Part shown: positions 49,301 to 61,300 of the stretch, in pieces
Position numbering within the stretch: the first letter of the stretch is position 1
Layout of the letters: every line of letters begins with the position of its first letter
Assembly: GCA_016806645.1 (NCBI GenBank)
Contig: JACSYO010001682.1
Location: 4,321,501 to 4,385,500 of the forward strand
Length of the DNA stretch: 64,000 bases
Origin: Ophiodon elongatus
Lineage: Eukaryota; Chordata; Actinopteri; Perciformes; Hexagrammidae
Direction of reading: 5' to 3'
The notes under the pieces: model-generated
What the model saw: only the letters and a program-made list of their open reading frames with translations
What the model was told of the DNA's origin: nothing
Databases searched by the model: none
Translations under genes and position numbers: made by a program

Positions 49301-52300
49301 GTGCACAAAAAGTTTGACTTCATACAATTGTAATCCACTCACTGGTTTGCAATATTTTCATGCACAGCACTCCATCAATGCATATCTTTTGTAAATGTAT
49401 AGTATACTGTACATTTTTTAAACAAAAAGACAGACCAATAAAAACACAAAATCGATGGTTATATCCAGTCCAACAATGGTGTAAAAGTACATAGTTTTAA
49501 TGGAAATTCAATGAGATGGAACAAGATGTAACACATTTAAATGTTTTTGGCAATCAACACGTCAGCTCTTGTGAAGATGTAGCTGAAGGCTACGATCCTT
49601 TTGAGCTTTCAGTCCCTTCTGAATGCTTCCTTTAGGGAAATGGGAGCCGCTCCAAGTGTTTCTGCTGGAAGGAATAATAGATAATATAATAATAATAGAG
49701 TACAACCTGAGCACTGCTGCACAGATAAACCCTGATGCAGCAGTGCTTTCTAGCCCACAGCATAATAACACTGTTTGGCAGCTCAAGAGGAAGGACATAA
49801 AGTTGTTTAAAAAAAAATTCAAATCCCAACACTGGGACATATCCCTCCTTTAGCCAGGTATTGCTGAATCTCAGTATTTGTCTTGCTAACAGACCTACTT
49901 CACTGGCATTCTCCACTATTCTGCCTTAAACCCTGGATAACATGATTCTCTCTTGCAGCACCTCTCTATCTCCAATGGCAACATCCAGGTGGATGCCTCC
50001 TTCATGCAGACCCTGTGGAACGTCCAGCCTACCTGCTCTTCAGGCAACGTGGCCGTAGGCAAGTTCACGACCCCAGCAGCAAAATCAGTAACCACTGTCA
50101 CAACTGTATCTCATCCAAGACAGTTTGATACATTTCATCATTGTTTGCAAATAGTATTGATATCTTGTGTCTAATCTGGACATGTTAAGCCTGTAAGCAA
50201 TAAGAAAAACCCCATCTAAGTTAAAGCTATAAAATCACCATAATATTTGCAGACAATAGCAAGTATTTTGATTTTGTATTCTTTAAATTGAATTGTTTCC
50301 ATGCCATCTTTTTCACTGTATGGTTGGTCCATACAACTACAATAAAGATAGGTCATTTATGTGTGACCAAAGAGGAGAATGTGGAGTATCTTGTGTAACA
50401 GTGATGTTTTTGTTATTATTAGGGTATTTGACTGGTGGACATGTGATGCGTCTTTGTCATGGGCATGATGAGAGCTTGACCATCCCTGGAGCAAACAAGA
50501 GTGAGGAGGACAATAGGTTAGTAGATATTTAGCTTGGAACAGTGTCTCCCACAGGATTTTGTGAGACTATGGTGGGTGGACCTTGAATCGTTATTTTGTA
50601 CATTTTAAAGTTAAATGCTTCAATCTGGTGCACTTTGAGAGCAAAAGCAAGAGGCTAGATCTATGAAGAACTTCGTGCTCTAGCAGTGGTGGAATGTAAC
50701 TAAGTACATTTAAGCTACTCAAGTACTGTACTTGAGAACAATACTGAAGTACTTGTACTTTACTTGAGTATTTCCATTTTATGTAACTTTATAGCTCTAC
50801 ACCAGAGGAATAAATAAATGTTAAAAGTCAAACGTGTTTGAACCGGAAGTGAAACACATCATAATGTTATAATTTACCTTCGCCCAAGACAAGTTTTTAC
50901 TGAATAGAGCTCGAAGGCATCATGATGTAAATCAATGCAACCTCTGTTAACGTTAGCTATTAGTTCCATTATTTAGCCATGCATGGGGACGGGACGGGAC
51001 GCTGGTAGTCTCGAGCCCTACCTCGGTATCTATGGTACCCATGGTACCGTCGAAAACATTTGTGCCATCCCGTCACATTTTCTGAATTTTTGCATCGACT
51101 TGGAACCAAAGCATCGGTTCTCATAACATCCCTATAGTAAGCAGACAGGTCATTCTACAACAAGAACCTCTGACAACCCCACCCCCTCAGTAACACAAAA
51201 AACTAATTATTCTTTGTATCAGACTAAAAGATACAATAAAATAATGGTCTGGTATGTTCAAAGAAAATAATGATTAATTAAAATTCCATGTATAGCGCCT
51301 GCTATTATCCTCAGCATAACACATGCAGAATTAGAAAAATATATGTATATCCATTACAAACATTGTGCTTTTGTGAGATACTATTTCACTTGGAAGATTT
51401 TCCAAATGTTTGAACAGTGAGACTTAATCAACATCACTGTTATCCCCTGTGCCAAAACTGTGTAGCAGTAGCAGAAATTCTTCACATTATTTTATTCCCT
51501 TTGTGACTTGAAAGACTTGTATATGATAGAAGCCCCCACGTGTGTCTTTGTGCTTTCAGGATAGTCAACTATGAAGCGGGTAAGGGAGCGTCAAAGGCCC
51601 GCTCACTTTGGAGACTGGAGCCTCTCAGGATCAGGTGAGATCACACCCAAACACTCACACACAATGAATAAAATTACCTCAGCAAAGTAACAGAAAACAC
51701 TGGAATAGATCGCCCTCAGAAATGTATAGAGGTGTTGTCTTATTTGATGAGATGTCTTCATGAAGAATGAGTAGAATTGGTGCTTTATGTACAAATGTCA
51801 TAGCCACTCTAATGTAAGTTATAAATATACTTCACCTCCTACTTTGAACTGCCACTACCAATTAGTTGGCAAAGTCCTTCAGAGGGTGAGGTTCTGTTAG
51901 ACATCCCTTTCAATCTGCTTCTCTTCCCCCTCCCTCTTCTTTCTTCCCTTTTTTTTAACTTGCCACCCACGCAATTTCCCTCCATTCACATCGTCTGCCT
52001 GCTCTCATTGGGACTGCCTGTCAGAGTCTGTACACTTTGAAATGGTGCAGGTGCATCTATTTAGGCACTTGTTCTCCTATTTGACTTAAGGATGAATTTT
52101 GAACAGTGTTTTCCACACTACATCAGCCATATAGAGAAGGTTGAGCGCCACTGACAGTAAAGAAGTTCTTTTTATCTGTTTCTCAGTTGACATTTTCATT
52201 CCACTTGCAGATGGGTTTTTAAAACATTTAAAAAATATTCTCATTGGTTGATTTAAATCTTCAATCTTCAATGAAGGGTGAAATAGCACTGTCTATGTTA

Positions 52301-55300
52301 TAGAAAAGAAGGAATTCCTTTCAACATGTAAATGAATATATATCAGTGGCATCCTTATTCATTAATTCATGAAGTCAGGCTTTATGATTTTTGAAGTTCA
52401 ACTAGCGAACGTGAATGAATGATTTTAATGTGTTATTTCTAACCAGTAATTAAACTAATTGGCCTCCAGAATTGGGCTTGGTGTTCAATTTTTGAAAATA
52501 AATTATATCTAAGGTTTGGTACAGGTACCAGAACAATACTTTTTTTATTATTTTGTTTTAAAAAAAAAAAAATTCTTTTAACAAAATACATTTTGAAATA
52601 TGTTGTTACATGTAAGCAGCCACAGGATAATTTGTATAATTGAATCTTAAACTATCAAAACTGTGATCCACATCAGGAACTGTCTGATAATAAGTAAACA
52701 ACACAGAGCTTTTATGCCATCTTTCGGTACTTATGAGTTTTTGATTTAGTCATATCCAAAGTTTGTGACACCAGTACTCTGTGTTAAGCTGGAGCGGTAG
52801 CCACATTCGCTGGGGCCAGGCCTTCCGACTACGTCACCTCGCTACAGGCCATTACCTGGCCCGGAATGAGGACCGCGGACTGGTCCTGGAGGACAGGTTG
52901 AAGTCTGACACCAAGGCCACTTCCTTCTGCTTCAGGTCTTCCAAGGTCAGTGCTCGTTATCCCTAAGCAACGTAATTATTTGTTTCTATTTTTAAAACTT
53001 GCTCTGATCAAGGCAGTTATACCATCTAAAAGCTGCCTTGGGTGTTGATGTAAATAAATGTTCTTAGTCAATTTACCTCATTAAAAGAAGACTCGAAATA
53101 TCTTCCTCTGACTGCTTCATTATAGAGTCCCAAGACGGGCCTGTAAGCTGTTAATGAGCTCATGTCTTGCCACAATAAATACACCTTTACACAGCTGCTG
53201 TAGACAGCTCTGTTAATGTTGTAGCAAACATTAAGACATATTAAGAGTAACTCTAATGCATTGTGGGATTTCAGAATACCTAATAAGTATTCTTTCATTT
53301 GCCTTTCTTTATTTCCCTCAATTACCCACCTTTTTATTATCCCACGCTCTGTTTTGAACTCTCTGATTCCCGAGGACTCCTCAGTTCTTTTGTTTTAATA
53401 GTGCGTATTCCAAAAATGATGTCTCACTGCCAACAATAGCACATGGCTTGCTTAAGTTCAAATTGAAAAAGGGTATTTTAGTGATGTTGTTCAGGGAGGT
53501 GTTTACATGTAACTTGTGCAGGTTAGATGTAGAAGTTGATAGAGGAGTAAGATTGTCTCACTTCTCAGTTTTATTTCTCGTTGTGGTTCAGTGACTTTGA
53601 TTCCTAATTGTGTTTCAAAGCTAAGAATGCAGTCATTTTCCCTCTTTTTTTTCTACTGTATCTTCCTCCAAAATTAGAGCTGGATCCTAATATGATACAC
53701 TAATGCTTTTATGTTTTTTGTTGACTCCTACATTTTTATCCTGTGGTAAAATGGCTACAGCCACACAAACAGCTCAATGCCATGAGTCACCTTCACAGAG
53801 TACCACTGGGTCCCTGTAGATATCCTTTCATCTACAATAGGTTCAGTATGAAATCCCCCTGAGTGCTGTCCACTTCGGAGGCTTTAATTGTCCTGACAAC
53901 ACAATGTAATTGCCCTCAGTAATCACTATTACTGCAGACGTTTTGAGATTACTGGGGATTCATGCTACTTTCGAAAAAAAAAGAAATACATAAAAAAACG
54001 TATCTTATTTTTGATGTATTTTGTAACCTCTTTTCTAGCTACCCATGATACACCAAACCCAGTGCCAGTTGGTTCATGCATCTGAAAAGGTCAATGTTGA
54101 ACACTGGCATTAATATGTTCCCCGCTACTTGCTGTCGACTGCAATCAGCTGCATCGCTCCATCTCTGCTGAGCCAGAAATGTAGTAGAGCTAATGAGGCC
54201 AGCAGCAACCTCCTGGCAGGCCAATGAATGCACTTTACTCAACCTGCCTTTCTGATTCCCATCTAATTACAATATATCTTCCTTTGTCATATTTCCATGC
54301 CCGTGTGCTGCTTTTCTCTGTGTTTTTATTTGGTAATGTGGGTATGTGCCTCTTAATGTGTACAGGAAAAGAGTGACTCAGGTCCAAAGAGGGACATCGA
54401 CGGCATGGGAATGCCAGAGATCAAGTACGGAGACTCTGTCTGCTTCGTCATGCATGTGGCGACTGGACTGTGGCTGTCCTATCTGGCGCCTGATGCCAAA
54501 TCATCTCGCCTAGGACCCCTGAAAAGAAGGGTAAATAGGATGAAATCTTTTCTTCCAGACCTTACGTTTTACTGATTGGTCCAGAGGTTGCATTTGAATG
54601 AATCATTTGGGAGCCTACAATTTTCTGAATTATTCTCATACAAAATAATTTCTATTTAACCAATGGACCTGTACTTGTGTAGCGCTTTTCTAGTCTTCCG
54701 ACCACTCAAAGCGCTTTAACACTACATGACATCATTCACCCATTCATACACTGATGGGAGGGGCTAAGGTGTCACCTGCCCATCAGGAGTAGCTACCATT
54801 CATACACCGTAGGCACAGCTACGGAAGCAATTTGGGGTTAGGTGTCTTGCCCAAGGACACATCAACATGGGCTAGCAGAGCCGGGAATCGAATCGCTGAT
54901 CCTCTAATTGAAGGACGACCCTGCTCACCACTAAGCCACAGTCGCCAAGTAGTCATTAAGATGAAAGCAGATTTTTTTGTAGTTAGTAGATTCCCTAAGA
55001 ACTACATACATACATAAAGTTTTGTTTTTCACAGCTGTTACTCGATGTTTACTATCTGAAAAGCTTCCTTTGTTGTGCAGTTACACATTGTACATGGTAT
55101 ATAAATAAGCAACAAGGGTTGGGCTATAAATCCAGAATGTCGTTAAATTGACTTGTGATTGCATTTTTACGAAAGTATCGTTTCAGAATGTAAGGTCATT
55201 TCAAGCATATTGTAAACAAAAAAACATCTGACAAAATAATCCAAACACGTCCACTTTCGTTTGTTGTGATTTTTGCATGAATTTACCATATTATGATGTG

Positions 55301-58300
55301 TAGTATATTGGTATTTGAAAGATACTGATTTTATTCCAACCTTGGTATTTCTATTCCCATAATTCACAATTAATTGTGGTCCTTGTGCCCTTTCGGAATA
55401 TATTTTAGACTAATCATACATTATAAGTGACAGTGCCTGTTGCATAAATATGAACCTATCATTGCACTGGTGCATAGTGATATAAATAACTATATGGTAT
55501 CTGGCATCTCTCTACCTATGTGTTTACAGTGAGATCCTGAATGCCTGCCATAGGTCGTCTCAGGCACCTCGAAGCTCATGTGCACAGTAGCAAATCACAC
55601 CTTACCAAACCACTGGGTTATATGGCTATTTAAACACTTAGGCAAGCAAACATTTATTTTCCACTCCACTTGAAATCATTGTCTACCCTGGATACTCTTG
55701 ATACAACCCCTCTCCCCTGACACTCATCCGTCCTGCATACGTCATGTAGCAACCCATATAAACGTGATAATGGGCCATTTGGAAGGTGACAGTTAGTTTT
55801 GGGTGAGACAGGAGGGATTAGGGCGGGACATGAACGCAGCTCATCTCTGGGCACGCCTCCAGAGACATCAAACTCCCCTTCATACTGGCGCCAGGCAGAC
55901 CCTGCAGCCTTGGCAGCCTGCTAATGCACCTGATATGTTGGAGGTGATGGTCAGGCTCACTTAGGTACACTTAGACCCCCCACCACATCCCTCTTCTTGA
56001 TTATGCTGTTTGATTACAGTGAGTCAGGTTTCACTGAGCTGTAGTGGTGTAAATAAACCCACCAGCTGCAGCAGGCTCCCTTTATACCATACATATATAA
56101 ATAACGTTTTACCAACTATATAACTCTAAAAGCTGTTTAAACATCAATCTATTTGTGACAAAATATCAATAATAAACAGATCAACATTCTGTTCAAAGTC
56201 GGATTGGACAGTTTACTGATGCCTGGATGTTTCATTGCCTTTTAAATTTCATGGTGTTGATCCTGTGGTAATGATGAAATGCATATGTATGTGTTTGTTT
56301 GTCCTTGTCCAGGCCTGTCTGCATTCTGAGGGCCACATGGACGACGGGCTTATTCTGCAGCGCTGTCAGCATGAAGAGTCTCGGGCTGCTCGCATCATCC
56401 GCAACTCAACAATCCTCTTCACCAACTTTATTAAGTAATGACATGGGGTTATTCACAAACACTTTCATCTGTCTTCTCTGTCACGCAACATGGCACAATG
56501 TACATTTTTGCTGGGTTAAGTTTTACAGCTTGATTCTCGGTCTTGACCTTCCCCGTCTTTCCCCCAGGGCTTTGGACAGCATTGCGGAGAGGGAGTCCAT
56601 GGCGGTGGCCGGGTATGTTGAAGAGGTGCTGCAGACGCTGAATGACCTGATCCAGTACTTCAAACAGCCCGATTCAGAGCTGGAGCACGAGGAGAAACAG
56701 TGTCTTCTCCGTTCACTCATCAAACGACAAGACCTCTTCAAAGATGAGGTGAGAGCGGAATGATGTGGAGCCATAAACTTCTAATATAGAAACGCTAACA
56801 AAATGCTGAGTGTGAAGTTGCCATGTGTAGATAATTGAACTCCTTGGTAAACCAAAATATACTTCTTTGAACCCACTGGAGCAGCATGAATTCAAGATAT
56901 ATCAAGATGACAGTTGAGACAGTTTATATTGGAATGACGTAATTCATATTTTGTATGCCTTTGTTAGAGATTTTGACAGTAGAGAGACGGGAGGAAATGA
57001 GTGGAGAAATGGGGAATGCAACAATGGTCCTGTCGCTTCCATTATTTGATAGGAAATGTGTCCCTTGTGTCATGAAGATCAGACAGAGAATAAGTAATCA
57101 AAACGAACTTGGAGCCTGTTGTAAAACTCTTATTCCTTAAAATGTTTGTTTTCTATATTGCTTTCATTGTGATGTGTTATTTGCTTCTTTTTTGTTTAAT
57201 TTTTACTTAAATACAGTCAATTAAAATGTCACGTGACTTCAAAAATGATTTTCAGTTCACCCCATTGAGGGAAGTTTAAGAAAAGTATTTTACATCTTGT
57301 TAGAAAAAGGAATATCCTGTCTGTGTAATGAGGTGAATCATAGATTATTCATGTCAATAATGCTGCCTCTTCTTAGGGCATGCTGGCCCTTCTATCTAAA
57401 TGCATCGACCGGATGAACCTCTACAACAACGCTGCCCACTTTGGAGAGATGGCAGGGGAGGAGGCAGGCGCAGCATGGAAGGACATTCTCAACCTCCTCT
57501 ATGAACTCTTAGGTAAGCGGGCCCGAGTGATAAATCACATGAAATATCCACATCTTCTGTCAGCTCTTGACCCTGGGCAGAAATGCAGTATTAATCTTCC
57601 CCTAGTGTCTTCACCGACTCCTCATCCTCATCCTCATCCTCTCCTGCACACTTCACACTTCTTATCTTGCCTGTGTTCTTCTCCTCTTACATTCTTCCTT
57701 CCCCCTCCACCAAACCCCTCCTCCTTACTCTTGTTCTCTTCTATGCCACTTCTGGAGATCACAGCTGGTGACACCTTTTATTAAACATTAATTTGTAACC
57801 ATTTGTAATGAGGGTAGAGAGAAGCCTGAATGCCTCTTGAAAACTTCTTTCAATCTGTCCTGCCTTCCATTTGGGTCATCATTCTCTGAGATCGGTGTGG
57901 ACACATTATGAAGTGTTAAGCTGCATATTTGAAGAAATGATAGCATCATTAACACAATGCCAGTCATCGCAGGTACTGGCATTATCCCGTCCTCTTGGGG
58001 CCTGTATTGAGTCATGAATGCTAAAGCTGTGACCCTGAAAAGTTTTATTCTGGACAACTTTTTCCTGGGTTGTTTGTTTTGCTGTCATTGGAGCTCTCCC
58101 ATCAACAGCTTCCCCTCGGCTCACCTTGACTGCCCTTATATTCATCACCTCCCCCGCATTCACCCCCACATGCACACACATTAAACACATGCGCTCAAAA
58201 TCTGCAAATACACTCCTCTGAGTACACTCTAGCCTTGCCCACAGAGGGGTCAGCCCCAAAAATTTGAACTCAGTCTGGTGAAGAAGGGTTTGCATGATAA

Positions 58301-61300
58301 ATAGTTTGTCCTGACCTCCTCTTCTTTCCATATTAACTCTGCCAGTCTTTTTCAACGGAATACACCTAATAATCAGTGAAGGTTGGCTGTCCAGGTGTTC
58401 AACTTACCTGTTTAATGATGAGTACATGGACATCAAAATCATCCATTGTGGTAACTCATTAGTTTTCTTACTTGAGGGGCAGATTTACCTCTTTACACAA
58501 GTGCTTTGAACTAGTTGAAAAAATGTACCTGGTTATATTGGCTATTTAAAATAGCACATACCTTTATTGTATTGTAGATAACCTACATAATGCATTATAA
58601 AGCATAATAAGAGTTGAGTTTCAGAGTTCATTCTTGACCCTGGAATCAGCAGTTGAGAAAACATTCTCATCAGTAGCTTACCTAAGGCTGTCAGCTTCAG
58701 GTCAACCAATAAAAATACATACAAAACCGTACCCCCTTTCATGCAAAACGATTAGTCAGCAGTTTGAGCAGTTACTATATTTGTCCTTGTACAAGTACCT
58801 TGTACCTTGTACTTTACAGGTACTTACCTCTTTATGATATCTCCATGTGCATGGTGAGGATTTATAGGAACTGTACACCTGTACGTCACTGCAGCAAGGT
58901 GAGAAGCTTATGCACTGGAGGTCAGATAATACAATATTGTCAGGTTTTAAGTAACTAGTATGCGTTATCATACATTATGTAGGTATGTATTCAGAATTAC
59001 AGATATGTGCTTCTTTAAAATGTTCCATATCACTGTGAAAGAGTCCTGCAAACCGACAAAACTAGAGGAGGCTCTTCTGATGGCAAGTTATTATTCCATG
59101 TGCAAAACTTGTCAAAATGTGACAAAAGCTTTTTATGATTAAGATTTTGATGTTGATGCTTGGTTCAATGCACAAACCCTTTCACAATTGTTTATCTTTA
59201 TTGATATGACGCCAGTATTATTATTGCTAAAATCTCAGTCTGTCCTACTTAATTGGAGGTAGTTAGTGGTTGCTTTCTACATCACTTAATAAAGCGTATG
59301 CTAATGTCACCATTATTGGATGTCTGTAGTCTGTGTAGCCTCAGGTTCTCCTCTCAGTCTCTGACTTTTAATTTCACATTCACAATGAACATCCTTGCCT
59401 TTTCCCTGTGGCTCTATCCATGTGGTCATATTGAACGGTAGCTTTCCTGAAAAGACAGAATTAAAAGAGATTAGACCCCCATCAGCATTCCTCGGGCACA
59501 AAGTGCCGGTAAATTGTTTCACAGGCATTATCAGTCTAATGTCCCTGAATCCTAATGGTGAGAAATGAGACAGTAAAGTGATAAGGAGACTTCTTAATGT
59601 CACCACGGTGGGAGAGAAAGGGCACAAAGGAATACACCTCAACCTTTTATAGAACATAAAGCACCTGACTTCACAGTGGCTTCAAATTATGTCCCATGTA
59701 TTTTATTTTAGAAAGAGTTCATAATAGTAGGTGTCATGTGTGTCAGATTTAAATCATTTTAATATCTACCTCTGGACTGAGGAGGTCAGACGATGACTTG
59801 TGTCACAGAAAAAAGGTTGGACTATTTTTCATTTAAAGTCATACTGTCTGGAACATCGACTCATGTACAACTCAGATGCTTTTATTGGATTCATGTATTT
59901 TTCCTTAAACCTTGTGAAATTGTTGTCTTTTGTTCAGCTGCACTGATTCGTGGGAACAGGAACAACTGCACCCAGTTTTCCCGGAACTTGGACTGGTTGG
60001 TCAGCAAACTGGAGAGGCTGGAATCTTCATCAGGTATTATGGGAAAAACCAAACCCTCATAGGATGACAATGAGTATCAGAAATGTTGCTCCACTGATGC
60101 TAAGATGTGGTCTCATTTCATTTACATTTGTTCTGATAATGATACTGTTCTGACCTCTCAGGGATCCTGGAAGTCCTCCACTGTATTTTGTTAGAAAGTC
60201 CAGAGGCTCTGAACATCATTCAGAGAGGTCACATTAAATCCATCATCTCTCTGCTCTACAAGCATGGACGCAACCACAAGGTGGGCAGAAATATGTACTC
60301 AGTAGCTTAAATATCAGCTACGGGTGTTTTAGAATGAATGTGATTGGTTTCAATGATTGATTTCGACTCCTGGTTTGAACCCGTATCGCACCATGTTTAA
60401 CTTCTCAAGTAGTGTCATACTGTCAATATTAACAAAACAAACAAAAATTGTTGAATGGATGAAAACTATGGAGACACAACTGTGCATCCTCTTGTGGTTA
60501 TTTTAAATTACATACACTTGGCTCAGCTTTCATTAGTCTCAGCCGTGCTTTGAGCTGGATGCTAATGTTAGCATGTTAATATGCCTATAGTTACCATGCA
60601 TTTTATCTAACCGGATGTTAACATGCTAAGGAGAGTTACTCTAACATGTTCTCCTCGTGTCAGCATGGGTTTCCTCTGGGTTCTCAGGCTTCCTCCTACA
60701 GTCCAAACACATGCAGGTTTGGTTATGTGTTGACAAATTTCATGCTACTGCATCACTGAGATATTTCACTCCAGTCCAATACTTAGGACCACTTTTGACC
60801 AGCGCTAACGTGGCCAAAAATGACAATGTTAACTATCTGATGTATTTTGGTGAAGGAAGAGGTCAACTTCAGCTTGTTGTACTTCATGTTATTCTTGGTA
60901 AATCAAGAGATGAAGTACCAAGCTGAAGAATACAAATGTCTTGTACAAAGCTACATGTGATACTGGTGATTTCAGAAATATTTTATGGACAAATGTGTCT
61001 CATAAATCTAGGGAAATACATGAGTTTACTCATGATGTCTACTTAATTGAAATACATTTTTTTATTTTCATTATTCTCTTTTCAGTATATCAAAATTCAA
61101 GTGTACTGTTACTGGACAAAACAGAATTTGACTGTGAATAATAGCATAGTAGTAGTGGGCATAATCTTTATCACAGCCTCCAAATCCTTTTTTCTCCCTC
61201 TTTTAATTGGCGACAACAACGAAACTAAACTGGGTACAAAGGCATTTGAGCCTGTGAAAGTATTTACATATCAGTTCATAAAACTTCAGTCACTGTTGAG

